Positions 11,134-19,512 of a DNA stretch of 64,000 nucleotides are shown one piece after another. The translations under genes and the position numbers were made by a program. The stretch's first letter is position 1; the number at the start of each line of letters is the position of its first letter. The stretch spans positions 1-64,000 of the forward strand of contig NZ_JADKMA010000002.1 in the NCBI RefSeq assembly GCF_017676365.1, given 5' to 3'. Below the pieces are notes generated by a model. That model saw only the letters and a program-made list of their open reading frames with translations. It had not been told where the DNA came from and did no database searches. The stretch is from Streptomyces oryzae. Its GTDB lineage: Bacteria; Actinomycetota; Actinomycetes; Streptomycetales; Streptomycetaceae.

Positions 11134-11820
11134 ATGGCACGTCCTCGCCGTATCGTCCTGCTCCGCCACGGAGAGTCGGAGGGAAACGCCGACGACAGCA
11201 TCTACGAACGCGTGCCTGATCACGCTCTGCCACTGACCGAGCGCGGTCTGCGCCAGGCCGAGGAGGCTGGCAAGCGGCTCCGTGAACTCTTCGGCGAGGA
11301 GCGCATCTCCGCCTACGTCTCGCCCTATCGCCGCACCCGGGAGACCTTGGCCGCGCTGGGCATCGGCCCGGCCCAGATGCGGGTCCGTGAAGAGCCCCGA
11401 CTGCGGGAACAGGACTGGGGCAACTGGCAGGACCGGGACGACGTACGGCAGCAGAAGAAGTACCGCGACGCCTACGGTCACTTCTTCTACCGGTTCGCCC
11501 AGGGGGAGTCGGGCGCCGACGTCTACGACCGTGTCGGCGCCTTCCTGGAGAGCCTGTGGCGCAGCTTCGAGGCGCCCGACAATCCACCGAACGTACTGCT
11601 GGTCACGCACGGGCTCACCATGCGGCTGTTCTGTATGCGCTGGTTCCACTGGACGGTGGAGGAGTTCGAATGCCTCTCCAACCCGCGCAACGGTGAGACC
11701 CGCGCCCTCCTGCTGGGCCCCGAAGGCCGCTACCACCTCGACCGCCCCTTCGAACGCTGGCAGGCCCCCCGGCCCTACGGAAGCCCCCGCCCCTCCGGGA
11801 GCCTCGGCTCCTCCGGGTGA
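11134..11820 (+). CDS. Histidine phosphatase superfamily protein
   Basis: 228 residues from ATG 11134; a GTG at 11125 would add three residues. The N-terminal LLRHGESEGN is the phosphohistidine motif (RHG) of the phosphoglycerate-mutase-like superfamily. The second catalytic histidine is in LLVTHGLTMRLF near residue 155. SPYRRTRETLAAL contributes the usual phosphate-pocket arginines. Members dephosphorylate small phosphoesters or phosphoproteins, and the substrate cannot be inferred. The C-terminus (about residue 212 on) is a short Pro/Ser/Gly stretch with SPRPSG/SLGSSG repetition. It probably forms a transcription unit with the DUF4937 gene. Confidence 0.88.
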   Translation: MARPRRIVLLRHGESEGNADDSIYERVPDHALPLTERGLRQAEEAGKRLRELFGEERISAYVSPYRRTRETLAALGIGPAQMRVREEPRLREQDWGNWQDRDDVRQQKKYRDAYGHFFYRFAQGESGADVYDRVGAFLESLWRSFEAPDNPPNVLLVTHGLTMRLFCMRWFHWTVEEFECLSNPRNGETRALLLGPEGRYHLDRPFERWQAPRPYGSPRPSGSLGSSG

Positions 11821-11987
11821 CCTGGCCCCCTGGGCGAGCCGGCCCCTCGGGAGGACCTGGCCCCTCGGGCGGTCTCGGCGTCTGGCCGGCCTGGTGACCT
11901 GGCCTCTCCGGGCCTGGCCCCGAGGAGAGCCCTGGTGGCTATGAAAGTCCTGGCAGCCACCGGAGTCGCCGCTAACATCGTCGGGAC

Positions 11988-13055
11988 ATGAGCGCTCGAT
12001 TTCCCGCACCCAGCCACGGTGAGCGGATCTCTCACGCCCTCGCCAGCCTGCGCGGCCTGGCCGTGGGAGACGCCCTGGGCTCACAGTTCTTCGTCCCCGA
12101 CAACCTTTCCGCCCTGCGCCGCCGCGAGCTGCCGCCCGGCCTGTGGAAGTGGACCGACGACACCGAGATGGCCGCCTCGGTGGTGGCCGTGCTCGCGGCG
12201 CACGGTCATGTCGACCAGGACGCGCTGGCCGCTTCCTTCGCCGAGCACCACGACTTCTTCCGCGGCTACGGCCCCGCGGTGAACCGGATGCTCCGCCTCA
12301 TCCACCAGGAGGGCGGCGACTGGCGCGAGTTGGCCGCCGCCCTCTTCGACGGCCAAGGCTCCTGGGGCAACGGCGGCGCCATGCGAGTGGCCCCGCTCGG
12401 CGCATGGTTCGCCGACGACCCCGAGCGCGCCGCGGAGGAGGCCGAACGCTCCGCCACGGTCACTCATCGACACCCCGAAGCCGTCGCCGGAACCCGCGCG
12501 GTCGCCGCAGCCGCCGCCCTCGTCGCCGGCCAAGCCCAGGCCCGCCCCGAAACGCCGGGTCGGACGGGAGGGGGTGCGGACATCGGCACGGGTCAGGGCG
12601 CCGGGGAGGCCAGGCACGGGCCCGCCACGCCGAGCTCTCCGGCCGCACCGGCTATACCGCCCGCATCGGCTGTACCGACCACACCGCTCACCGCCGAGCG
12701 GCTGCTGGCCCGCGTCCAGGAGCTGGTCCCGCGCAGCGCCGTACAGGCGGGGCTGCGCCGTGCCGCCGACATGCTCGACTACGCCGACGTCGGCACGGTC
12801 GCAGCGGTCCTCGGCTGTGGCCGACGCACCAGCACGCAGGACACGGTGCCGTTCACCCTCTGGGCCGCTGCCCGGAATCTTGGCGACTTCCGCGCTGCGT
12901 TCTGGACCACTGCGAGCGCCGGCGGCGACGTGGACACGACCTGCGCCATCGTCGGCGGGATCGTGGCGGCGGGCGGACCCGCCTCGGCTCCGCCCGAGGA
13001 ATGGCGCGACCGCACGGAGGGATTTCCCGGCTGGCTCCTCGACGCCGTGGGTTGA
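11988..13055 (+). CDS. ADP-ribosylglycohydrolase (DraG/ARH family)
   Basis: 355 residues from ATG 11988. The family removes ADP-ribose from proteins or other acceptors using two metal ions. Metal-site motifs are present: GDALGSQF near residue 28, WTDDTEMA near residue 55, [13 protein letters not shown] near residue 125, and near the C-terminus [11 protein letters not shown] and [14 protein letters not shown]. The catalytic set therefore looks complete. Between about residues 180 and 235 there is an Ala/Pro/Gly-rich insertion with [13 protein letters not shown], probably a disordered loop on the surface. Co-occurrence with a Nudix/NrtR gene 6 kb away is suggestive of ADP-ribose metabolism, but that link is inference. 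Confidence 0.88.
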   Translation: MSARFPAPSHGERISHALASLRGLAVGDALGSQFFVPDNLSALRRRELPPGLWKWTDDTEMAASVVAVLAAHGHVDQDALAASFAEHHDFFRGYGPAVNRMLRLIHQEGGDWRELAAALFDGQGSWGNGGAMRVAPLGAWFADDPERAAEEAERSATVTHRHPEAVAGTRAVAAAAALVAGQAQARPETPGRTGGGADIGTGQGAGEARHGPATPSSPAAPAIPPASAVPTTPLTAERLLARVQELVPRSAVQAGLRRAADMLDYADVGTVAAVLGCGRRTSTQDTVPFTLWAAARNLGDFRAAFWTTASAGGDVDTTCAIVGGIVAAGGPASAPPEEWRDRTEGFPGWLLDAVG

Positions 13056-13231
13056 GCCCCTCAGAGCCGGAAGTCGAGAGAGTGCGCTCCATTTCGCGGA
13101 CTCTCTGTCACCAATTCACCCCCATCCGCGATCACCTACGCCTTCTCGGGACTCTTTTCCTGTCTTCTTCACCGTCTTCGGCGGACTCCCCTGAACTCGC
13201 CGCCCCTACAGCGGATACGCTAGTTATTGCC

Positions 13232-13909
13232 ATGCCGTACGAGTCTCCTACCCATCGCGTCGAGCGTTCGCTCCGCGCCACCACCGGCGCCAAGATTGTC
13301 GCCGGAGTGGATGAGGTCGGCCGTGGAGCCTGGGCGGGACCCGTGACGGTCTGCGCCGCGATCACGGGCCTGCGTCGTCCTCCCGTCGGCCTCACCGACT
13401 CCAAGCTCATCCCTGAGCCCCGCCGCAGCGAGCTCGCCGAAGTACTGACCAGTTGGGTCACCGCCTATTCCCTTGGTCACTCCACGCCGGAAGAGATCGA
13501 CGAACACGGCATGACCATCGCCCTCCGGCTCGCCGCCGTCCGCGCCCTGGACGGCCTGCCCCAACGGCCCGACGCCGTGATCCTGGACGGCAAGCACGAC
13601 TATCTCGGAGCGCCCTGGCGGGTGCGTACCGTCATCAAGGGCGATCAGTCGTGCGTTGCCGTCGCTGCCGCCTCCGTCATCGCCAAGGTGCGCCGCGACG
13701 CCCTGATGGCCGAACTCGCTCCCGAGCACGCCGAGTTCGGATTCGAGGACAACGCCGGATACCCCTCCCCGGTGCACAAGGCAGCCCTGGAAAAGATCGG
13801 CCCCACCCCGCATCACCGGCTGTCCTGGGCATATATGGATGCCCTGACCCGCTGGAAGCACCTCAAGCGCATCCGGAGCGAGCCCACAGAACAGATCGGC
13901 CTCTTCTGA
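13232..13909 (+). CDS. rnhB: Ribonuclease HII
   Basis: 225 residues from ATG 13232 ([14 protein letters not shown]). Removes RNA from RNA-DNA hybrids, including single ribonucleotides left by replication. The first acidic motif [15 protein letters not shown] (Asp-Glu pair near residues 25-26) and the GR-G triad are intact. Later acidic residues are in ILDGKHDY and in KVRRDALM. The C-terminal [24 protein letters not shown] is a family block (positions about 13758-13830). The open frame continues far upstream through the preceding gene, but that is a shadow: similarity begins at this ATG. It sits among other nucleic-acid genes (recQ, dinG, nrdJ). Confidence 0.95.
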   Translation: MPYESPTHRVERSLRATTGAKIVAGVDEVGRGAWAGPVTVCAAITGLRRPPVGLTDSKLIPEPRRSELAEVLTSWVTAYSLGHSTPEEIDEHGMTIALRLAAVRALDGLPQRPDAVILDGKHDYLGAPWRVRTVIKGDQSCVAVAAASVIAKVRRDALMAELAPEHAEFGFEDNAGYPSPVHKAALEKIGPTPHHRLSWAYMDALTRWKHLKRIRSEPTEQIGLF

Positions 13910-14022
13910 ACCGGATCGGTCGGACGACGCCGTCACGAAGTACCGGAACTCAGTCGCGGGAATACCCGCGTAACCCGTACCCGCTGACACGTCTGTTTCC
14001 GTCCTTTGATAGACAACACCTC

Positions 14023-14643
14023 ATGCCTCTCACTCCCGAGGAGCCACAGATTTACGAGAGCGTCCCGGGCACCCGCGCATCAGCGGGAGCATCCCGAACT
14101 CCGCAGGCATCCCGCACCGCAGCCCCTATTCCCGGCCCCCGCCAGGCGCCGCGCCCAGCACCACCGCGCGGCGACAGCAAGGGCCCCAGCACTCCGGGCC
14201 GCCCAGGCGGGCCACGCCCGTCGAACCGGTCTGCTTCGGCCAAGCCGACCTCCTCCCCGGAGCCCACGGCCCGGATCCACCTCGTCTCCGCGACCGATGA
14301 GACCGCGGTGGAGGTTGCCGACGAGACCGTCGACAAGCTCCTCGACGAAGGCCGAGCACCCGGCGAGATCCTGCTGCTGACAACCGGTGACCAGCACCCG
14401 TGGGCAGAGCACGAACTCTCCTTCGGCGAGGACTCCTACTGGCGCCAACTCGCCGATGTCGAGGACGTCTTCTGTGCCCACGCCTCCGTCGTGGCCCGCA
14501 CGGCACAGCGCCCCATCGTGCTGCTCGCCGTCAACGGTGGCACCGACCCGGAGGCTGCGGCAGCCCTGCCCGCGGCTCTGGAAAAGGCCACCGAGCAGCT
14601 GATTGTCTGCGGCGACCCTCAGCGCGTCCGCGCCCTGCTCTGA
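14023..14643 (+). CDS. Hypothetical protein with possible degenerate helicase C-terminal domain
   Basis: 206 residues from ATG 14023. The first 80 residues are Pro/Ser/Arg-rich and probably disordered. The remainder is a compact alpha/beta segment: ARIHLVSATDETAVEVADE, GRAPGEILLLTTGDQHPW, then RPIVLLAVNGGTDPEAAAAL and EQLIVCGDPQRVRALL. This layout recalls the C-terminal RecA-like lobe of UvrD-type superfamily 1 helicases, without any ATP-binding motif of its own. That resemblance is weak and is my inference. It could be a regulatory or interaction module. It lies between rnhB and recQ, convergent with recQ. Confidence 0.7.
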   Translation: MPLTPEEPQIYESVPGTRASAGASRTPQASRTAAPIPGPRQAPRPAPPRGDSKGPSTPGRPGGPRPSNRSASAKPTSSPEPTARIHLVSATDETAVEVADETVDKLLDEGRAPGEILLLTTGDQHPWAEHELSFGEDSYWRQLADVEDVFCAHASVVARTAQRPIVLLAVNGGTDPEAAAALPAALEKATEQLIVCGDPQRVRALL

Positions 14644-14980
14644 TCCACGGCTCGCAGGCCGGCCGAGCGGAGCCCGGTGCGTCAGCCGGGTGCCTCAGGG
14701 CCGGCGCTCCGCGACAGCGTCGACCTCGGTGCGGCTCTGACCTCGACGTAACGCTGCTCGAAGGGCGAGGCGTGGGCGGAACGGCCGGTGCCGGCCTGCG
14801 CACCGACCGGACCGGGCACCCGGCACCGATTCCTTGAGCTGCACGCCGGGGACACTCCGTGAGCTGCGAGGCCGGCATTACCTCGTGCTCTGGGCTGCAA
14901 GGCTGTTGTGACTTGCAACGCTCGGCCGATGCTGGGCGATTTGGAGCCTCCTCGGCGGTCCGTCCAGGGATACCTCCCGG
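14644..14980. other. Gap between convergent genes before recQ
   Basis: 337 bp with no supported gene. It contains small GC-rich inverted repeats, for example GGCCGG-TG-CCGGCC near 14783-14796, but no hairpin good enough to call a terminator. Confidence 0.5.
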
Positions 14981-17173
14981 TCAGCCCTCGGTTGCGAGAA
15001 CCAACGGCAGCACCTCCTTCGCCCCAGCCCGGCGGAGCATCCTTGCGGCTACCGCGAGCGTCCAGCCCGTGTCGGTGTAGTCGTCCACGAGCAGGACGGG
15101 GCCCTCAAGCGCGTTGAGGGACCCAGCCAGCTCCGGCGGGAGCTTCAGAGCCTCGTGGACAGCCCGCAGCCGCTGGGCTCCATTGCTGCGTGCCGCGTTC
15201 AGCATGCCGAACTCATCTGCGCATGTCAGTGCTCCGAGCAGTGGGATGCGGCCGATGCCGGCGATCCGTTCCGCGAAGGACCGCACCAGTTGCGGTCGAG
15301 TGCGGGACTCGATCGCCACGACGCCTGCCGGACGCCCGGATGCCTCTGGTGTCCCGGAGGCCCAGCCGCCAGGGCTCTTGGCCCAGTCCGAGAGAACGGT
15401 CACCGCACCGTGCAGTACGTCGTCCGGCACCGGCCCGTCTCCTCCTTGAGGGGACAGCAATGGACGCAGCCGGTTTCCCCAACCGATGTCGGACAGTCGT
15501 CCGAGAGCTCGCCCGGCCGATGCTTGCTGCTGCTCGGGGATCTTCCCCTTGAGGTCCAGGCCAACGACCTGCATACCGGTGGGCCACATCTTCCGGGGCT
15601 CGATCCGTACCCCGGGCCTGCGCAGCTCGCCGCGGGCCGCGACGACGAGGGACTCATCGACCTGTGGGCTGAATCTGCCCCCTGCGCAGTTGTCACACCG
15701 GCCGCAAGGTGCCGCCGCCTCGTCATCCAGTTCGCGCCGCAGATACTCCATCCGGCACTCGGTCGTCTCGGCGTAGCCGCGCATCGCGCGCTGCTCGGCC
15801 TTGCGCTGTCGTTCGACCCACTCGTACCGGCCGGCGTCGTAGTGCCACGGCTGGCCGGTGGCGAGCCAGCCGCCCTTGACCCGCTGCACGACCCCGTCCA
15901 CATCGAGCACCTTGAGCATCATCTCCAGCCGGGAACGGCGCAGCTCAACCCGCGGCTCCAGAGCGGCAAGCGACATCGGACGGTCCGAACCCGCCAGCAC
16001 ATCGAGCGTGCGCCGCACCTGTTCCTCCGGAGGGAAGGTCAGGGAGGAGAAGTAGCGCCAGATCGCCTCATCCTCCTGGCCGGGCAGCAGCAGCACCTCC
16101 GCATGGTCCACCCCGCGGCCGGCCCGGCCGACCTGCTGGTAATAGGCGATGGGGGAGGCGGGAGAGCCGAGGTGGACGACGAAGCCGAGATCCGGCTTGT
16201 CGAAGCCCATGCCCAACGCCGATGTGGCCACGAGTGCTTTCACGCGGTTGGCGAGGAGGTCGGCCTCGGCGGCTTCTCGGTCCGCGTTCTCCGTCCTGCC
16301 CGTATAGGAGGCCACTTCGTGTCCGCACTGGCGAAGAAAGGCTGCCACCTCAGTGGCGGCTGCCACGGTGAGGGTGTAGATGATGCCCGAGCCAGGGAGG
16401 GATTTGAGGTGCTCTCCCAGCCACGCGAGACGGTGTGAAGCGTCGGGGAGACGTAGAACGCTCAGGCTCAGGCTCTCCCTGTCCAGGGATCCGCGCAGCA
16501 CGAGCGCGGGAGCCGAGGCTGCTTGGCCGCCGCTGTCCGCTGCTGTGCCTCCGGTGCCGAGTTGGTCGGCCACGTCCGCTGTGACGCGGGCGTTGGCGGT
16601 GGCTGTGGTGGCGAGCACCGGGACTCCGGACGGCAGCTCTGCGAGCATGGTGCGCAGCCTCCGGTAGTCCGGGCGGAAGTCGTGGCCCCAGTCGGAAATG
16701 CAATGTGCTTCGTCCACGACGAGCAGGCCGGTGGAGGCGGTGAGGCTGGGCAGCACGTTATCCCGGAAGTCTGGGTTGTTGAGGCGCTCAGGACTGACGA
16801 GCAACACGTCGACCTGCCCGTCGGCCACCTCGGCTTCGATGGTTCGCCATTCCTCCGGGTTCGCGGAATTGATGGTGCGGGCCTGGACGCCGGCTCGCGC
16901 TGCCGCCTCCACCTGGTTCCGCATCAGCGCCAGCAACGGGGAGACGATCACCGTCGGCCCCGACCCGCGCTTGCGCAGAAGAGCGGTCGCAACGAAGTAG
17001 ACGGCCGACTTGCCCCAGCCGGTGCGCTGCACGACCAGGGCCCTTCTCCGCTCCTCGACCAGCGCCTCGATGGCCCGCCACTGGTCGGCGCGCAGCCGGG
17101 CCGTTCCCCCGCGGTCACCGACGAGGTCGGCGAGCACCGAGTCGGCTTCTTGCCGCAGCTGTGTGTCACTCAT
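14981..17173 (-). CDS. recQ: RecQ-family DNA helicase with C-terminal phosphoribosyltransferase-like domain
   Basis: 730 residues from ATG 17173 (MSDTQLRQEA). ATP-driven 3'-5' DNA unwinding by the RecQ family is expected. Walker A reads RTGWGKSAVYF (Trp in place of the usual second Gly), the DEAH box is VVDEAHCISDWGHDFRPDYR, and motif VI is YYQQVGRAGR. A zinc site follows (CRMEYL ... CGRCDNC) in the RecQ C-terminal region. The last 110 residues are unrelated to RecQ: ALEGPVLLVDDYTDTGWT looks like the PRPP-binding signature of type I phosphoribosyltransferases, followed by LRRAGAKEVLPLVLA. The function of that module is unknown. It is divergent from the DUF4192 gene. Confidence 0.88.
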   Translation of the reverse strand: MSDTQLRQEADSVLADLVGDRGGTARLRADQWRAIEALVEERRRALVVQRTGWGKSAVYFVATALLRKRGSGPTVIVSPLLALMRNQVEAAARAGVQARTINSANPEEWRTIEAEVADGQVDVLLVSPERLNNPDFRDNVLPSLTASTGLLVVDEAHCISDWGHDFRPDYRRLRTMLAELPSGVPVLATTATANARVTADVADQLGTGGTAADSGGQAASAPALVLRGSLDRESLSLSVLRLPDASHRLAWLGEHLKSLPGSGIIYTLTVAAATEVAAFLRQCGHEVASYTGRTENADREAAEADLLANRVKALVATSALGMGFDKPDLGFVVHLGSPASPIAYYQQVGRAGRGVDHAEVLLLPGQEDEAIWRYFSSLTFPPEEQVRRTLDVLAGSDRPMSLAALEPRVELRRSRLEMMLKVLDVDGVVQRVKGGWLATGQPWHYDAGRYEWVERQRKAEQRAMRGYAETTECRMEYLRRELDDEAAAPCGRCDNCAGGRFSPQVDESLVVAARGELRRPGVRIEPRKMWPTGMQVVGLDLKGKIPEQQQASAGRALGRLSDIGWGNRLRPLLSPQGGDGPVPDDVLHGAVTVLSDWAKSPGGWASGTPEASGRPAGVVAIESRTRPQLVRSFAERIAGIGRIPLLGALTCADEFGMLNAARSNGAQRLRAVHEALKLPPELAGSLNALEGPVLLVDDYTDTGWTLAVAARMLRRAGAKEVLPLVLATEG

Positions 17174-17312
17174 GCGTCCATGCAACCCGATGTCGCCGAC
17201 GTCCGAAGACACGGCCTGTGGAAAACCCAGAACTAATATGACAAACACAGGAGTGGGCTCGGCTGTGGATAACTCACGACCCCGAGTTTGCGATGTGCGC
17301 GACCGTCGAGCC

Positions 17313-18539
17313 ATGACACAGCACGACCGCGAGCCTCGCGGCAACGAACCAACCCGTCCCTTCTCTCCGGACCCAACGGCCTCGCCGCAGGCGAGCGTCT
17401 CTCTGCGAGATCCCGCCGAACTCGCCGAGGCACTGCCCTACCTGCTCGGCTTCTATCCGGACGACTCCCTCGTCGTGGTGGCACTCCACGGCGAGCGCGG
17501 ACGCTTCGGCGGGCGACTCAGGATCGGTATTCCCGACGCCGAGAGCAGCTGGGCAGCGTTTGCGCCACAGATCGCCGATTGTCTGGACACCAGTTCACAA
17601 GCCCGGGGCGCCCGACCCGACGGCGCCTTGATCTTCCTCTGCCAGGAGCCCGGCGAAGGCCGCACCGGCAGGGAAGTCATGGAGCGGCTTCGCCCTCTCG
17701 TGCAAGAGCTGCGACGCGCCTGCGGACATCTGGAGATGCCTGTATACGAGGCGCTGTGCCTCTCGGAAGGCAGGTATTACTCCTACGTCTGTCCCGATCC
17801 CCTCTGCTGTCCGCCTGAGGGCCTCCCCCTGGCAGAGGCAAGTACGTCGGCGATGGCCGTCGCGGCCGCATACGCCGGTGTGCCGATGCACGGTTCGTTG
17901 CGCGAGATGGAGAAGCGCCTTCTTCCGCTCGGGCCGCCGTTCGCCGAGGAACAGACTCGGGTTCTGGACGAAGTGAGTGCGGAGCTCATTCCCCGCATGC
18001 TGACCGCGGAAGGTCGGCAACGGGTACGGACCGAGACTCTGTCCCTCCTCGGCCGGCTCATGGAGCGCTTCCAGCAGCGCTCTCCCACGGCGGCGACACA
18101 GACGAGCCAGGACGCACACGACGACGGCTTGCTCAGCCATGACGAAGCGGCCTCGGCGATCCTCGGCCTCCAGGACCGCGACACCCGTGACAGGGCCGCC
18201 GAATGGATGGAGGGGGTGGAAGTGACCCCGGCCCTCCGGCTCTGGCGGGCACTGGCCCGGCGCTGTGCCGGCCCCTACACCGGACACGCCGCGGCGCTGC
18301 TCACGCTGGCCGGCTGGGTCGCCTGGTCGGGAGGTGACATTCCGACAGCCCGGGTCGCACTCGGTCTCGCGCTCCGAGCCGACCCGGACTATCTCTTCGC
18401 CCAACTCCTGCACCACGCCTGCAACGAAGGGCTGGACCCCAAGGAGGTGCGTCGTTGTCTGAGGGGCGAACCGGGAGCGAGGCCGAGCGGAGAAGGGGTG
18501 GAGCAGCAGGGCGAAGTGGAGGGCGAGACCACCTTGTGA
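17313..18539 (+). CDS. DUF4192 family protein
   Basis: 408 residues from ATG 17313. DUF4192 proteins are conserved in actinobacteria and have no established function. Recognisable blocks are VSLRDPAELAEALPYLLGFYPDDSL near residue 30, the motif with Tyr and Cys residues YYSYVCPDPLCCPPEG near residue 152, and the C-terminal WRALARRCAGPYTGHAAAL with LTLAGWVAWSGGDIPTARVAL. Repeated Ala/Leu helices at the end suggest a helical-repeat region. The last 30 residues are Gly/Glu-rich. It is transcribed divergently from recQ with 139 bp between starts. No signal peptide or membrane segment. Confidence 0.85.
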   Translation: MTQHDREPRGNEPTRPFSPDPTASPQASVSLRDPAELAEALPYLLGFYPDDSLVVVALHGERGRFGGRLRIGIPDAESSWAAFAPQIADCLDTSSQARGARPDGALIFLCQEPGEGRTGREVMERLRPLVQELRRACGHLEMPVYEALCLSEGRYYSYVCPDPLCCPPEGLPLAEASTSAMAVAAAYAGVPMHGSLREMEKRLLPLGPPFAEEQTRVLDEVSAELIPRMLTAEGRQRVRTETLSLLGRLMERFQQRSPTAATQTSQDAHDDGLLSHDEAASAILGLQDRDTRDRAAEWMEGVEVTPALRLWRALARRCAGPYTGHAAALLTLAGWVAWSGGDIPTARVALGLALRADPDYLFAQLLHHACNEGLDPKEVRRCLRGEPGARPSGEGVEQQGEVEGETTL

Positions 18540-18607
18540 GCACTCGCAGGACTCGCCGCGGCCGGGGAGGAATGAGGTGCGAGCGGCACCGCGGAACGGA
18601 CTGTTTA

Positions 18608-18622
18608 TCGTCAAGGAGACGA
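18608..18622 (+). promoter_or_regulatory. Candidate operator in front of the Nudix/NrtR gene
   Basis: TCGTC-N5-GACGA inverted repeat (5-bp arms) 13 bp before the start at 18636, with AAGGAG (18613-18618) in its centre. A repressor bound here could block the gene's own ribosome site or promoter. The link to the downstream regulator is inference. Confidence 0.35.
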
Positions 18623-18635
18623 CTATGATCACGCC

Positions 18636-19391
18636 ATGCCCTATGACCCGTCGGCCTTCCCGCCTTTCGCCGTCACCGTCGACCTCGTGGTGCTCACCGT
18701 GCGCAAAGATGCGCTCTATGCCCTGGTCGTACGCCGCGGGGAGCCCCCGTATCAGGGCCGGTGGGCGCTCCCGGGCGGCTTCGTCCGAGGGGACGAGGGT
18801 CTGGAGGCGGCGGCAGCGCGTGAGCTCACCGAGGAGACCGGACTGCGGTCCCAGGCCCTGGAGGACCAGGACGCCGGTGCACACCTCGAGCAGCTCGCCA
18901 CCTACGGCGCACCTCAGCGCGATCCCCGAATGCGGGTGGTCAGCGTCGCATACCTCGTCCTCGCGCCGGATCTGCCCTCGCCCATCGCGGGCGGTGACGC
19001 GCGCAGCGCGCGATGGGCGCCGACGGACACACTTCTCGGCGCGGGGGACGGAGGCGGGTGGGAGGCCGAGCAGCAGGTGCCGCTCGCGTTTGACCACGAC
19101 GAGATCCTGCGGGACGGGGTGGAGCGGGCCCGATCCAAGATCGAGTACTCCTCGCTCGCCACAGCTTTCTGCCCGCCTGAATTCACGGTGGGGGAGCTGC
19201 GCCGGGTCTATGAAGCCGTGTGGGGCGTGGCGCTCGATCCGCGCAACTTCCACCGCAAGGTGACGGGTACGCCCGGGTTCCTGGTGCCGACCGGCGGGAC
19301 GACGACCCGTCAGGGCGGTCGGCCGGCACAGTTGTTCCGTGCTGGTGGGGCCACGCTGCTCAACCCGCCCATGCTCCGTCCGGAGGTCTGA
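18636..19391 (+). CDS. Nudix hydrolase / NrtR-type transcriptional regulator
   Basis: 251 residues from ATG 18636. The N-terminal Nudix domain has an exact Nudix box, GFVRGDE then REL.EE.GL (about residues 48-69). The C-terminal part (AFCPPEFTVGELRRVYEAVWG, LDPRNFHRKVTG) is the winged-helix segment of the NrtR family. In NrtR the Nudix domain senses ADP-ribose or related compounds and the wing binds DNA in NAD-metabolism operons. Because the Nudix box is intact, hydrolase activity may be retained. Regulated genes are not obvious in the neighbourhood. The nearest AAGGAG is 17 nt upstream, longer than usual, so the start is moderately certain. Confidence 0.88.
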   Translation: MPYDPSAFPPFAVTVDLVVLTVRKDALYALVVRRGEPPYQGRWALPGGFVRGDEGLEAAAARELTEETGLRSQALEDQDAGAHLEQLATYGAPQRDPRMRVVSVAYLVLAPDLPSPIAGGDARSARWAPTDTLLGAGDGGGWEAEQQVPLAFDHDEILRDGVERARSKIEYSSLATAFCPPEFTVGELRRVYEAVWGVALDPRNFHRKVTGTPGFLVPTGGTTTRQGGRPAQLFRAGGATLLNPPMLRPEV

Positions 19392-19512
19392 GGCCGGAAG
19401 GCAGCCGACGTCTTGCTTCCGCAGTAGGGCTGGCCGAGCTGTTACCCGGAAAGTCGGAAATGTCGCGTTATCTTGCAGTGGTGCGTCCGCCACGCATTCT
19501 GCAGGAGAAGCG

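Noticed and set aside
12143-13231. Upstream extension of the rnhB frame
   Set aside because: It runs out of frame through the ADP-ribosylglycohydrolase gene. RNase HII similarity begins at ATG 13232.
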